64,000 nucleotides of DNA from Paenibacillus sp. 32352 (GTDB lineage: Bacteria; Bacillota; Bacilli; Paenibacillales; NBRC-103111), in contig NZ_MZNT01000002.1 of assembly GCF_002042965.1 (NCBI RefSeq), positions 620,001 through 684,000 on the forward strand, in the 5' to 3' direction. Both the position numbers and the translations under genes were made by a program. Below are positions 51,967-62,153 of the stretch, one piece after another; position 1 is the stretch's first letter, and every line of letters starts with the position of its first letter. The notes under the pieces are model-generated. The model was not told the origin of the DNA. It saw only the letters and a list, made by a program, of their open reading frames with translations, and did no database searches.

Positions 51967-54900
51967 ATGAAAAGATTTATAAGAGGGCAAGCCTTGGTAT
52001 GGGCACTTCTTATGATAGTCAACCTCATTCTGGTGCCTATGACGGCAATGGCTGCCGACGATGATCCCGGGAACGGCATACAAATCGCAATGAGAAGCAC
52101 GGAGTCGGAAGCTCCTTCAGGAAAAAAATTCACCTTGGAACTGGACTACAGCTTATCCAGCACCACAGAGCAGTATACGAATGCTCAGATCGCCGTTCCT
52201 CTTCCAAAGGCGCTTACCTTTGACTCTGCAGTCAATGCTGCGGATACGACCTACTCTTATGATGCAGCGAGCCACACAGTGACCTTTAAATTTAACAGCG
52301 CCGTGAAAGCAGGTACGACGGGTACGCTGCAAATGAACGTGTATTTTCCAAATTATGTGACCCCCAACGGAACTATCGCCAATGTGCAAGCGCAGTTCGA
52401 CAGCAATCTAGGCAGCAAGAAATCCAACATCGTTCAAGTCACAGCCAAAGCGTCCGCTGATTGGGAATTCAAGAAAGAACGAACAAGACCGATCCCCAGT
52501 TTAAGCCCTAAAGCCGGAAGCGAAGTGGAGTACAAAATAACGTTCTACGATAAGAATCCCTCTACGTATGGCAGACTCGAGCTCCGCAATGTTGTGATTC
52601 AAGACACGCTGCCTGCAGGGGCACAATATGTATCATCCCAGCCTGCTGCCGTCGTTGCCGGAAATACCGTAACCTGGAACCAGGGAACCTTCGGAGAAGG
52701 CATTACTTACAAGGAATATATAGTAAAAGTGAAATATCCAGATACGATAAGCGGAGACATCACGAATATAGCGGAGGTATCGTTTAACCCGTTAAATCAG
52801 GATAAGGTGACTTTGAAGGCGGAGCGAAAAGACACTTTTACGAACGAATCGGGCTACGGGAGCTCCGGCTTTTTCAAAATGATTAACGACCGTCAAAAGG
52901 AAGCATCTCCCGGACAAAGCGTCAGCTTTAACATTGTGAATATGTACAATACGGCTAATGTGAGCTTGAAAGATTATGTGTTCACCGACATGACGCCGGA
53001 AGGATTAATCTTGCAGCAAATCACGACCCCAAGGTTCAATGGAATTTCTACGTATTCAGTGGAGTATACGCTTGCCGATAATGCCAATGGTCCCTGGAGC
53101 ACGTGGGGAACCGTTCGCGCAGACCAGAGCGTCACATTGACCACTAGCGATCCGCCTATTGCCGGTGCGGTTGTGAAGGGCGTGCGGTTTAATTTCGGGG
53201 AAGTCCCGGTGGATTTTTACCAGACTGGCAGCTTTGAAATTCGCTATCAGGTTAACCCTGGCTATCTGGCTCCAACGGAACCAAGCGATAGCAAGAGGAT
53301 AACCAACATCGCCAGCTTGAAATACAGCTTTGAAGGGAGCTTGAAGGAAGAGCAGCGCAGCGCTTTTCTCTATGTCGTACAGGGCCGTCCGCTCATAGAA
53401 GTGACGAAGAAGGTCATGAACGGTGCAAGCTTCTCGCCCGGCGATACGGTAAAATACCGGGTTTCCGTTAGAAATACCGAATTCAGCAGCAGCGATCTCA
53501 ATCATCCGATCATTGAGGATTTGCTTCCCTCTCAGTTGGAATATGTGCCAGGCAGTACCGTACTGATAAATGACAGCGGGCTGGGGATTGCTTCACCGCA
53601 ATTGGAACAATCCGTCGATTCTGCTACCGGACGAACGCTGCTTAAATGGTCTTGGAAAGAAGACACACCGGCCGTTCTGGGGTATGACAAGAAGATTGAG
53701 CTTGAATTTGATGTCAGGATCAAAGCAGGAACAAATGCCGGCTATATTGACAATGAGGTGGATGTCAGCTCCGATCATCATGCCTACTTGAACCATATCG
53801 ACTTTGCCAAAAAGAAAAAAGTGAATGGCAAATGGTATGTTTACAATAACGGAGCCTTTTATGTCAATTCTGTTGTGAAGCTTGAATCGATTAAATGGGT
53901 TCAGGGTGATCTGGATGGTAATAACTGGACCAAATATCCGGACAAAGGACTCACGACGCCGGGCGGCAAAGTCGAGTATAAGCTCCAGATAACCAATGTA
54001 GGCAATATCCCCGTACGAAGCTTGCTCATCATCGACTCCTTACCGAGGGTTGGGGACACGGGCGTTGTAGACACCTCGCCTCGAGACAGCAAATGGAGCC
54101 CTGTACTGACGAGCGAAGTGAGCGGTAACAGCTATACTAAAGTTTCTTATACGACGGATACGTCTATCTCGATGGCCGGCGGACACTGGTCAACGGAGCC
54201 TCCTGCTGATTTGACGAAGGTGACGGGGATCAAGTTCGAACTCTCGGACGATCATGTCATTACCCCCGGGGCGCAAGAGGAACTGAAATGGACCATGCGC
54301 GCGCCAGTCCATGCGCCGACGAACGATCAGGCTGCCTGGAGCTCCTTCGGATTCACGGCCAAACGCGGCGATAACGGGAAGACGCTTCTGGCCTCCGAGC
54401 CTCTCAAGGTGGGTGTGGTCGTCAAGGAGGATGCCAAGGGAGAAATCGGGGATTATGTATGGCTCGATTCGAACGAAGACGGCATTCAGAATGAGCCCAA
54501 GGAGCAGGGTGTTAACGGGGTACAAGTCGAGCTGTATGATGCATTCGGAAAGCTGGTTCAGCAGACGATTACGAGCAATGACCATAACGGAAGCCCCGGA
54601 TATTACCTGTTTACCAATCTGGATTCTGGTAATTATACCGTCAAATTCAACCTTCCGAATGGGTATAGCGGATGGGTTAAACCGAATGCCGGAAATAACG
54701 AAGCGACGGATTCCGATCCCAACAGTGACGGATGGACGCGCGTGATTCGGCTAGCCGCTGGGGAGAAGAACCACTCGATCGATGCCGGGCTGCTGCCGCC
54801 CAAAGGCAGGATAGGTGACAAGGTTTGGATTGACGCTAACGGCGACGGCCTGCAGGATAACGGTGAAGCCGGAATCGATGGGGTACCCGTCCATTTGTAT

Positions 54901-57543
54901 GACAAAAATGGGTATCTTCTTGATACCACCGTAACTGCCAGAAATGGACTGTACGAGTTTAACCATCTGACCTCCGGGGACTACAGGGTTGAATTTGTCC
55001 TGCCAAAGGGCCTTGCGTTTACAAAGAAAGGGGACGGTACGAAAAGGGATATCGATTCAGATGCGGATGCATCTGGAAGATCGGATCTTATTTCGTTAGG
55101 GCCGGATGAAGTTAATCTTACCGTGGATGCCGGTCTGCTTGAACCTAATTCCAGCATAGGCAACAGGGTCTGGCTGGATGTTAACAAGAATGGGCTGCAG
55201 GATGCCGGCGAGCCGGGGATCAATGGAGCGGCCGTTCAGCTTCTGAACGAGAGCGGTCAGCTGCTCGCTAAGGCAACAACAGTTAAGGATGCCGTGTATG
55301 GAGATGGCTACTACCAGTTTGAACAGCTATGGGCAGGCAATTACATCGTCCAGTTTGCTCTTCCGGATAGCTCATACGAGTTTACGGTACAAGGCACTGA
55401 CCCGAAATCCGATACGGATTCCAATGCGAATCCGGGCAACGACGGTAAAACCTCTTTGATTCCTTTAGGCTACGGTGAATCGAATCCTACGATTGATGCC
55501 GGACTCGTCAAAGTGGCTCAACCGCCAGCCAGAGGTAGTATTGGGGATACGGTTTGGTTAGATGCCAACGGTGACGGTATTCAGAATGACGGGAATACGG
55601 GAGTCAACGGCGTCGTCGTCAAGCTGTTCGACAATACGGGGATCCTTCAGGCCTCTACAGTGACTGCATCCGTATATGATTCCGTCTATCGTTCCGTTTA
55701 TGCCGCTTCCGGCTATTATCGCTTCGATAATCTGCTTTCCGGTACCTATGCGGTCAAGTTCGAGCTTCCGGAAGGATATGCGTTCACGACTAAAGGAGCC
55801 GGGAACGATAAGGCTGTCGATTCGGATGCAAGTCCAGATGGAATGACAGATTGGATTGCGTTAGCGCCGGGACAGATCAATTTGACGGTGGATGCCGGAT
55901 TAAGGAGAGATACGAATCCTCCGGCTGCAGGCTCTATCGGCGATTATGTATGGATCGACGAAAATGAGGATGGCATCCAGAACGACAAAGAGGTTGGGCT
56001 TAGCGGAGTTACGGTGAAGCTCTATAACAACAGGGATGAGCTGCTGGGAACCACAGTGACAGGCGCCGTGTACGGAAAAACAGGGTATTATCTCTTTGAT
56101 GATCTGCCATCGGGAAGCTATAAGGTCAAATTTGATCCTCCTGCCGGCTACGATTTTACCCATAAAGGAGCAGGAGACAACCAGGCTGCCGATTCCGATG
56201 CCGGACCAGATGGTTACACCGACTTGTTCCATTTGGCGCAGGGCGAGCACATTAGAACGATTGACGCTGGATTGAAGAAGCAAGCCGTCACTCCTCCTCA
56301 GTCAGGTAAAATAGGCGATTGGGTATGGATCGATACGAATGGTAACGGAATTCAGGATGAAGGAGAAGCAGGTATTAACGGTCTATTTGTGCACCTGTAC
56401 GATGAATCTGGGCGTCTTCAATCTACCACCGTTACCGGATCCGTATATGGCCACAACGGGACTTATCTCTTCGACCATCTCCAGGCAGGAAGATATTACG
56501 TGAAGTTTGATCTACCATCGGGCTACGAGTTTGCGCCAAAAGCCAAAGGGTCCGATAAAGCTCACGATTCCGATGCGAAGGAAGACGGAACGACGGATGT
56601 ATTTGCTCTGGCAGATGCCGAAACCAATCTGACGATCGATGCGGGCTTGATTCCAGTCGATGATGGGGGAGGACCGGGTCCAGGTACAGGGGATCCAGTT
56701 TCAGCTATCGGCGACTATGTCTGGATCGATGCGAATGGGGATGGAATTCAGAACAATGAAGAGCCGGGAATGAATGGCGTTATCGTAAGGCTCTTCTCGG
56801 AAAGCGGAGTCCAGCTTACTTCTACTGTGACAGGAAATGTCTACGACAAACCAGGGCAGTATGTCTTCGAGCATCTCCAGCCGGGAAGGTATTACGTGAA
56901 GTTCGATCAGCCCGCAGGCTTTGAATTCACGCTGAAAGGGAAAGGGACGGACAGCGCGAAAGACTCCGACGCTAAGACGGATGGTTCAACGGAGATCATC
57001 GTTCTGGCAGCAGGGGAAAGAAATCTGACGATCGATGCAGGATTGCGTCCGAGGTCAAGCGGTCCGGGACCATCCGGTCCGGGGGATTCTGATGGAGGTT
57101 CAGACGGAGGTTCAGATGGTGGCTCACCCGGCGGACCTCAACCAGGCGGCGGAGGCAGCCAGCCAGGCGGCAGTGGAGGTACTGGCGGTCAGCCAAACGG
57201 CGGTCAACCGAACACGAATCCTTCCGGAGGGACTACTCCCGGTAATCAACCTGGCAGCACACCGGGAGGCAGTCAGCCGGGGAATCCGAAGCCGGAAGGA
57301 AACGAGCCGGGGAACAATGGACCTGGCACACCATCACCGGGCGGGCAGCCTTCGGAGGCCGATCATCAGCCGGGGGATCAAGAACCGGGCGTTACTCCAT
57401 CCGGTAAGCCGAATCCCGATAAGTCAGGCGGCCGTACCCTTCCGTTGACCGGAGAGTCGCTTCCTTGGACTCCGTTCATTGGCCTCATCTTATGTATTGC
57501 AGCCGCTATACTTTACTTCAGAGGGAAAAGAGCAAGCCGATAA
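51967..57543 (+). CDS. Giant LPxTG cell-wall-anchored protein with SdrD-B-like repeats
   Basis: The 1858-residue protein has a signal peptide (VWALLMIVNLILVPMTAMA), an N-terminal half of DUF11-like beta-sandwich repeats (for example VEYKITFYDKNPSTYGRLEL and VKYRVSVRNTEFSSSDLNHP) and seven SdrD B-domain-like units near residues 826, 948, 1063, 1191, 1323, 1448 and 1580. Each begins IGDxVWxDxNxDGxQ, an EF-hand-like calcium loop, and ends with TIDAGL. A Gly/Pro/Ser-rich wall-spanning linker (about 1696-1822) leads to LPLTG (1825-1829), a hydrophobic helix and the tail GKRASR. It is predicted to be attached to peptidoglycan by the preceding sortase. ATG at 51967 follows GAGGAG. Confidence 0.92.
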   Translation: MKRFIRGQALVWALLMIVNLILVPMTAMAADDDPGNGIQIAMRSTESEAPSGKKFTLELDYSLSSTTEQYTNAQIAVPLPKALTFDSAVNAADTTYSYDAASHTVTFKFNSAVKAGTTGTLQMNVYFPNYVTPNGTIANVQAQFDSNLGSKKSNIVQVTAKASADWEFKKERTRPIPSLSPKAGSEVEYKITFYDKNPSTYGRLELRNVVIQDTLPAGAQYVSSQPAAVVAGNTVTWNQGTFGEGITYKEYIVKVKYPDTISGDITNIAEVSFNPLNQDKVTLKAERKDTFTNESGYGSSGFFKMINDRQKEASPGQSVSFNIVNMYNTANVSLKDYVFTDMTPEGLILQQITTPRFNGISTYSVEYTLADNANGPWSTWGTVRADQSVTLTTSDPPIAGAVVKGVRFNFGEVPVDFYQTGSFEIRYQVNPGYLAPTEPSDSKRITNIASLKYSFEGSLKEEQRSAFLYVVQGRPLIEVTKKVMNGASFSPGDTVKYRVSVRNTEFSSSDLNHPIIEDLLPSQLEYVPGSTVLINDSGLGIASPQLEQSVDSATGRTLLKWSWKEDTPAVLGYDKKIELEFDVRIKAGTNAGYIDNEVDVSSDHHAYLNHIDFAKKKKVNGKWYVYNNGAFYVNSVVKLESIKWVQGDLDGNNWTKYPDKGLTTPGGKVEYKLQITNVGNIPVRSLLIIDSLPRVGDTGVVDTSPRDSKWSPVLTSEVSGNSYTKVSYTTDTSISMAGGHWSTEPPADLTKVTGIKFELSDDHVITPGAQEELKWTMRAPVHAPTNDQAAWSSFGFTAKRGDNGKTLLASEPLKVGVVVKEDAKGEIGDYVWLDSNEDGIQNEPKEQGVNGVQVELYDAFGKLVQQTITSNDHNGSPGYYLFTNLDSGNYTVKFNLPNGYSGWVKPNAGNNEATDSDPNSDGWTRVIRLAAGEKNHSIDAGLLPPKGRIGDKVWIDANGDGLQDNGEAGIDGVPVHLYDKNGYLLDTTVTARNGLYEFNHLTSGDYRVEFVLPKGLAFTKKGDGTKRDIDSDADASGRSDLISLGPDEVNLTVDAGLLEPNSSIGNRVWLDVNKNGLQDAGEPGINGAAVQLLNESGQLLAKATTVKDAVYGDGYYQFEQLWAGNYIVQFALPDSSYEFTVQGTDPKSDTDSNANPGNDGKTSLIPLGYGESNPTIDAGLVKVAQPPARGSIGDTVWLDANGDGIQNDGNTGVNGVVVKLFDNTGILQASTVTASVYDSVYRSVYAASGYYRFDNLLSGTYAVKFELPEGYAFTTKGAGNDKAVDSDASPDGMTDWIALAPGQINLTVDAGLRRDTNPPAAGSIGDYVWIDENEDGIQNDKEVGLSGVTVKLYNNRDELLGTTVTGAVYGKTGYYLFDDLPSGSYKVKFDPPAGYDFTHKGAGDNQAADSDAGPDGYTDLFHLAQGEHIRTIDAGLKKQAVTPPQSGKIGDWVWIDTNGNGIQDEGEAGINGLFVHLYDESGRLQSTTVTGSVYGHNGTYLFDHLQAGRYYVKFDLPSGYEFAPKAKGSDKAHDSDAKEDGTTDVFALADAETNLTIDAGLIPVDDGGGPGPGTGDPVSAIGDYVWIDANGDGIQNNEEPGMNGVIVRLFSESGVQLTSTVTGNVYDKPGQYVFEHLQPGRYYVKFDQPAGFEFTLKGKGTDSAKDSDAKTDGSTEIIVLAAGERNLTIDAGLRPRSSGPGPSGPGDSDGGSDGGSDGGSPGGPQPGGGGSQPGGSGGTGGQPNGGQPNTNPSGGTTPGNQPGSTPGGSQPGNPKPEGNEPGNNGPGTPSPGGQPSEADHQPGDQEPGVTPSGKPNPDKSGGRTLPLTGESLPWTPFIGLILCIAAAILYFRGKRASR

Positions 57544-57555
57544 GAGAAACATCAG

Positions 57556-57581
57556 AAAGCCGCGCTCAGCGCGGCTTTTTC
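57556..57581 (+). terminator. Rho-independent terminator after the LPLTG protein gene
   Basis: AAAGCCGCGC pairs with GCGCGGCTTT across TCA, followed by more T. Confidence 0.9.
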
Positions 57582-57590
57582 AATTCCATC

Positions 57591-57628
57591 AAAAAAAGCC
57601 TGCCTACCCTCAAAAGGATAGACAGGCC
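57591..57628 (-). terminator. Terminator of the ABC-F gene (reverse strand)
   Basis: On the reverse strand GCCTGTCTATCC pairs with GGTAGGCAGGC, then TTTTTTT. Confidence 0.88.
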
Positions 57629-57638
57629 ATAGGGATGA

Positions 57639-59195
57639 CTAGAATACTTTCGTCGTCCAGGACTCGCAATTCCAAATATCCGTTACGACATCGCGGTAAA
57701 ATTCAGGCTCGTGGGAGATGAGCAGGATGCTTCCCTTATAAGCTTTCAACGCGCGCTTCAGCTCGTCCTTCGCATCGACATCCAGATGGTTGGTCGGCTC
57801 GTCGAGCACGAGCAGGTTGGTCTCGCGGTTAATAAGCTTGCAAAGACGGACCTTGGCTTTCTCTCCGCCGCTCAGTACTGTAATTTTACTTTCAATATGC
57901 TTGGTAGTTAAGCCGCACTTAGCCAACGCGGCACGTACTTCGAATTGAGTGAAGGAAGGGAATTCATTCCATATTTCTTCAATACAAGTATTGTAGTTCG
58001 CTTCCTTGGATTCCTGCTCGAAATAACCGATGTGCAGGAGATCGCCCAGATTGACGGAACCGGATACGGGCTTGATCTCGCCAAGAATACTCCGCATCAG
58101 AGTCGTCTTACCGATCCCGTTAGCGCCTACGAGAGCGATCTTCTGGCCGCGTTCCATGCGAAGCGTAAGCGGCCGGGATAGTGGAGAGTCATAACCGATG
58201 ACCAGATCCTCGGTCTCGAAGATCACCTTGCCGGACGTTCTCGATTCCTTGAAGTTGAACTGCGGCTTCGGCTTTTCTTTGGCCAGCTCGATAACCTCCA
58301 TCTTATCCAGCTTCTTTTGTCTGGACATGGCCATGTTTCTCGTTGCAACGCTTGCTTTGTTACGCGCAACAAAGTCCTTCAAATCGGCAATTTCCTGCTG
58401 CTGACGCTTATAGGCGGACTCCAGCTGCTGCTTTTTCATTTCATGCACTTGTAAGAAATGATCGTAATCGCCGACATAGCGGTTGAGCTCCTGATTCTCC
58501 ATATGATAGATCAGGTTAATAACGCTGTTCAGGAACGGAATGTCATGGGAGATAAGAATGAAGGCATTCTCGTACTCCTGGAGATAACGCTTCAACCAAT
58601 CGATATGCTGCTCATCGAGATAGTTGGTAGGCTCGTCCAGCAGGAGAATGTCCGGCTTCTCCAGCAGCAGCTTGGCAAGCAGTACTTTGGTGCGCTGTCC
58701 GCCGCTGAGATCATTGACATCCTTATCGAGACCGATATCGGTAAGTCCGAGTCCTCTGGCCGTTTCCTCCACCTTGGCATCGATCATGTAAAAATCCTGA
58801 TTCGTCAGCATATCTTGAATCGTTCCTACATCCTCAAGAAGGCGCTCCAGCTCTTCCGGAGAGACCTCGCCCATTTTGGCGTACATATCGTTCATTTCCT
58901 GTTCCATATCGAACAAGTATTGGAAGGCACCCTTGAGGACATCGCGAATCGTCATCCCTTTATTCAGAACGGCATGCTGATCGAGATACCCGACACGCAT
59001 CCGTTTGGACCATTCGATTTTGCCGTCGTCCGGTTGGAGCTTTCCGGTAATAATGTTCATGAAAGTAGATTTACCTTCGCCGTTGGCACCGATCAGTCCG
59101 ATGTGCTCCCCCTTGAGCAGACGGAAGGAAACGTCGTTGAAAATAGCGCGATCCCCGAAGCCATGACTTAATCTTTCAACATTTAATATACTCAT
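57639..59195 (-). CDS. ykpA: ABC-F family ATPase, YkpA/YbiT type
   Basis: The 518-residue soluble protein has two ABC domains without membrane segments: Walker A GANGEGKST and GANGIGKTT, signatures LSGGQRTKV and LSGGEKAKV, Walker B LLLDEPTNYLD and LVLDEPTNHLD, and a charged P-site-type linker between them. The N terminus SILNVERLSHGFGDRAIF closely fits Bacillus YkpA. ABC-F proteins of this branch (EttA/YbiT/YkpA group) act on ribosomes rather than membranes. AAGGTG precedes ATG 59195 on the reverse strand; an in-frame GTG at 59204 is less likely. Confidence 0.92.
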   Translation of the reverse strand: MSILNVERLSHGFGDRAIFNDVSFRLLKGEHIGLIGANGEGKSTFMNIITGKLQPDDGKIEWSKRMRVGYLDQHAVLNKGMTIRDVLKGAFQYLFDMEQEMNDMYAKMGEVSPEELERLLEDVGTIQDMLTNQDFYMIDAKVEETARGLGLTDIGLDKDVNDLSGGQRTKVLLAKLLLEKPDILLLDEPTNYLDEQHIDWLKRYLQEYENAFILISHDIPFLNSVINLIYHMENQELNRYVGDYDHFLQVHEMKKQQLESAYKRQQQEIADLKDFVARNKASVATRNMAMSRQKKLDKMEVIELAKEKPKPQFNFKESRTSGKVIFETEDLVIGYDSPLSRPLTLRMERGQKIALVGANGIGKTTLMRSILGEIKPVSGSVNLGDLLHIGYFEQESKEANYNTCIEEIWNEFPSFTQFEVRAALAKCGLTTKHIESKITVLSGGEKAKVRLCKLINRETNLLVLDEPTNHLDVDAKDELKRALKAYKGSILLISHEPEFYRDVVTDIWNCESWTTKVF

Positions 59196-59430
59196 GTATG
59201 ACACCTTTTCTATATAAACTTGATTTCTCGTCTATTATATACGGTATGCAGCTTAGAACTCAATGCGGAAGCATAAAAACATGCCTAACAATCAAATCCA
59301 ATCGTTTGAAATAGCGGCTTCCTGTATGGTTCAACTTAACCTGCGGCTGTGATTTTCATCACTTACTTTCCTGTAATTCCTCCTTATAATCATAACTGTC
59401 GAAACAATATACAGAGTGGGGGATGGACGT

Positions 59431-59574
59431 ATGGAAACGGCTAAAACGAGCTCGCAGAAACAATTTGACGGACTAGGATTTGTCATTGTGATCTTTAGTC
59501 TAGTCATTCTTTGCCCGCTGGCGTACTTTATCATCAATTATTTGATGGGGAATGAGCATCCTTTTTACGGATAA
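59431..59574 (+). CDS. Small membrane protein, 47 residues
   Basis: The ORF starts at ATG 59431 with GTGGGGG upstream and encodes a hydrophilic N terminus, one transmembrane helix (FVIVIFSLVILCPLAYFIIN) and a short tail. It is between the ABC-F gene and hemY and has its own terminator. Function unknown. Confidence 0.6.
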   Translation: METAKTSSQKQFDGLGFVIVIFSLVILCPLAYFIINYLMGNEHPFYG

Positions 59575-59600
59575 ATCAAGAGCTGAATAGAGAAGACATA

Positions 59601-59637
59601 GGACTGCTGATCCCCGCCGGGTGCGGTCCTTTTGTTT
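59601..59637 (+). terminator. Rho-independent terminator after the small membrane protein gene
   Basis: GGACTGC pairs with GCGGTCC and is followed by TTTTGTTTTG. Confidence 0.7.
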
Positions 59638-59770
59638 TGTGAGTCCGGTCGTTAGTTTTTGTCGAATAAGCTTCACATCCATAACCTGCCGGGTTTGTCT
59701 GCACCTGCCGTCTTTATGTTATACTTTGATCAACCAAATATTTAAAGTTGTTTAGTGAGGGGTAATGACT

Positions 59771-61159
59771 TTGAAAACAGCCATGGTTATAGGTGGAGGG
59801 ATTACCGGTTTATCCGCCGCGTACTATTTGAACAAAAAAGTGAAGGCCAACAACCTCGATTTGCGAATCGTTGTGCTGGAAGCGAATGAGAAATTAGGCG
59901 GTAAAATTAATACTCATTATGAAAGTGAGTTTATTATGGAAACCGGCGCGGATTCCATTGTGACACGAAAGGACAACGTTGCTCCTTTTATAGAAGAGCT
60001 GAATTTGCAGGAGGAAGTCGTATATAACGCTACGGGCATTTCGTTCTTATATATTGACGGAGAATTGAAACGAATTCCGGAGGATACCGTATTCGGCATT
60101 CCATTGAGTATAGAGTCTTTGGCCAAAAGCAATTTAATATCGGCAGAAGGCAAAGTTGAAGCGTTAAAGGATTTTTATACGAAGAACGAGACGTTTACCA
60201 AGAATGACTCAGTCGGTCTGTTCCTTGAGAGCTTTTTGGGTAAAGAGATTGTTGAGCGGCAAATTTCTCCCGTCCTGTCCGGCGTTTATTCCGGAAGGCT
60301 GCAGGATTTGACGATTGCTTCCACACTTCCGTATTTGCTGGATTATAAGAATGAATACGGGAGCATTATCCGAGGGCTTTCGGAGAACAAGCAGAAATTC
60401 AAGGGAACGGGTAACAGAAAGTTTTTATCGTTTAAAAATGGAGTTTCCACGCTGGTAGACGCTTTGGAGAACCGGCTCTCCGATGTAGAAGTGCTGAAGG
60501 GCACCAAAGCGCAAAAAATTGAAAAGAATCAGGGAAGGTACCGGATTCTTTGCGAGCAGCATGAGGCTATCGAGGCTGATTTTGTTGTTTTGAGCACTCT
60601 TCACACCGCATCACAGAAGCTGCTGAACTCCGAGGAGCTCGATCAGGATTTCAATCAATTGAAGAACAACTCCTTGATCAGCGTATACCTAGGCTTCGAC
60701 ATTCCCGATGAGCAGCTTCCGCAGGACGGGACCGGCTTCATTGTAGCGGAGGAAAGCAAGCTTGTCTGTGATGCATGCACTTGGACCAGCAGGAAATGGG
60801 AGCACACCTCCAAAAACCGGCATTTGCTAGTAAGACTGTTCTACAAGAGCTTGAAGCCTGTATACTCCAAGCTTCAGCAGCTATCGGAGGAAGAGCTCCT
60901 GGAAGTCGCCTTGAAGGACATCAAGAACAGCCTTGGTATTACATCCAAGCCGGTCACGCATGAAGTAACCAAATGGCATGAAACGATGCCGAATTACCAT
61001 ATCAAGCATAACGAGATCGTCAAGTCGCTGGAGAAGCGGATGGAGGCCCATTATCCGAATGTTATTCTGGCAGGCTGCTCGTATTACGGCGTAGGAATTC
61101 CCGACTGCATTGCAAACGGGCAAGCTGCGGCGGAGCGGATAGCGGCACAATTATCTTAA
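59771..61159 (+). CDS. hemY: Protoporphyrinogen/coproporphyrinogen III oxidase (HemY/CgoX)
   Basis: The 462-residue flavoprotein has an N-terminal FAD motif (MVIGGGITGLSAAYYL), ADSIVTRKDNVAPFIEEL, GVYSGRLQDLTIASTLPYL and a C-terminal NVILAGCSYYGVGIPDCI segment, as in Gram-positive HemY. In Bacillota this enzyme oxidises coproporphyrinogen III to coproporphyrin III with oxygen in the coproporphyrin-dependent haem pathway. It is separate from hemE and hemH here. TTG at 59771 gives an eight-base spacing to GAGGGG; ATG at 59765 is only two bases away. TGTTATACT (59717-59725) may be its extended -10. Confidence 0.92.
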   Translation: MKTAMVIGGGITGLSAAYYLNKKVKANNLDLRIVVLEANEKLGGKINTHYESEFIMETGADSIVTRKDNVAPFIEELNLQEEVVYNATGISFLYIDGELKRIPEDTVFGIPLSIESLAKSNLISAEGKVEALKDFYTKNETFTKNDSVGLFLESFLGKEIVERQISPVLSGVYSGRLQDLTIASTLPYLLDYKNEYGSIIRGLSENKQKFKGTGNRKFLSFKNGVSTLVDALENRLSDVEVLKGTKAQKIEKNQGRYRILCEQHEAIEADFVVLSTLHTASQKLLNSEELDQDFNQLKNNSLISVYLGFDIPDEQLPQDGTGFIVAEESKLVCDACTWTSRKWEHTSKNRHLLVRLFYKSLKPVYSKLQQLSEEELLEVALKDIKNSLGITSKPVTHEVTKWHETMPNYHIKHNEIVKSLEKRMEAHYPNVILAGCSYYGVGIPDCIANGQAAAERIAAQLS

Positions 61160-61208
61160 TGATGGGCGATAGGGCTGGCAGATAGCGAATGGAAGCCAGG
61201 CAAAGAGG

Positions 61209-61240
61209 AGAGGACACCATGCTGGAGTCCTCTTTTTTGT
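61209..61240 (+). terminator. Rho-independent terminator after hemY
   Basis: AGAGGAC pairs with GTCCTCT and is followed by TTTTTGTTTTG. Confidence 0.8.
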
Positions 61241-61292
61241 TTTGAAATGATAGAACGAATAATGTGTCGGCTTCCCGCAAGAAACTTAAATA

Positions 61293-62033
61293 TTATAGTG
61301 TTTGGCCGCTATCGACGGTAATGAGCTGTCCTGTCATGGCCTCTTGCTCCAGAGTGGAGCAAATGAGCTGGGCAATGTCCTCGGGAACGGCAATTCGCTG
61401 CAAAAGGAGGCTCGGTGCCAATCGCTTCATTTGTTCTTCTCTTCCGGACCACCATCTCGTAGTCACCGCGCCCGGAATAATACAATTTACTCTGATGTAA
61501 GGCGATAATGCGCGGGCCAGTGATTTCGTAAGGCCATGTACAGCTGCTTTGGACACAGCATAAGGAAGCGAGGAGCCCAATCCGGTGTGCCCCGCGATAC
61601 TACCCAGGTTGACGATGGCTCCTTGTTTTTTACTTTTCATAAAGGGAGCGGCCGCGCGCGCACAGTAGAACATTCCTTTTACATTCACGGCAAACAGCTC
61701 GTCCCACACTTCCTCCGAAGCCGATTCCAGGTCATCCATGGGAATGTGTCTCGTTATGCTGGCATTGTTCACCAGCAGATCTATCTCTCCTAATTGCTGC
61801 ACTGCTGTGTTTATCATCTCTTTGACTTCAGATTCGCGGGACACATCCGTACAGATAGCGATTGCGTTCCCGCCTTGACTGCGGATTTGCCGAACCGTTT
61901 CCTCTGCCTCCGCTTGGGACCGAGAATAGTTCACTACAACGGAGGCTCCTCTCTCTGCGAGGGCTATACTCACTGCCTTGCCAATGCCGGTGCCCCCGCC
62001 GGTCACTATTGCCACCTTATGCTTCAGATCCAT
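61293..62033 (-). CDS. Short-chain dehydrogenase/reductase
   Basis: The 246-residue protein is a classical SDR: coenzyme motif TGGGTGIG (11-18), NNAS (89-92), catalytic S145, Y158 and K162 (PYAVSKAA) and a C-terminal ITVDSGQTL. The basic residues after strand 2 (YSRSQ) suggest NADP. The substrate is unknown, with 3-oxoacyl or glucose dehydrogenase-like enzymes as relatives. ATG 62033 follows AAAGGAG on the reverse strand. It is divergent from a LysR regulator gene with a 120-base gap. Confidence 0.9.
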   Translation of the reverse strand: MDLKHKVAIVTGGGTGIGKAVSIALAERGASVVVNYSRSQAEAEETVRQIRSQGGNAIAICTDVSRESEVKEMINTAVQQLGEIDLLVNNASITRHIPMDDLESASEEVWDELFAVNVKGMFYCARAAAPFMKSKKQGAIVNLGSIAGHTGLGSSLPYAVSKAAVHGLTKSLARALSPYIRVNCIIPGAVTTRWWSGREEQMKRLAPSLLLQRIAVPEDIAQLICSTLEQEAMTGQLITVDSGQTL

Positions 62034-62153
62034 TCTCCAAAACTCCTTTCCTGTATATTCATTATTGTATAGCTCACTAATATATTTGTATAATTGAATG
62101 AATTGAATAGTAAATTCAAAAATATTGAATCGATAGCCGGGAGCAATACGATT

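Noticed and set aside
54440-57100. CRISPR or satellite-like DNA repeats
   Set aside because: The periodicity of about 115-130 codons is protein-level, from SdrD-B-like domains, and the DNA repeats are imperfect.
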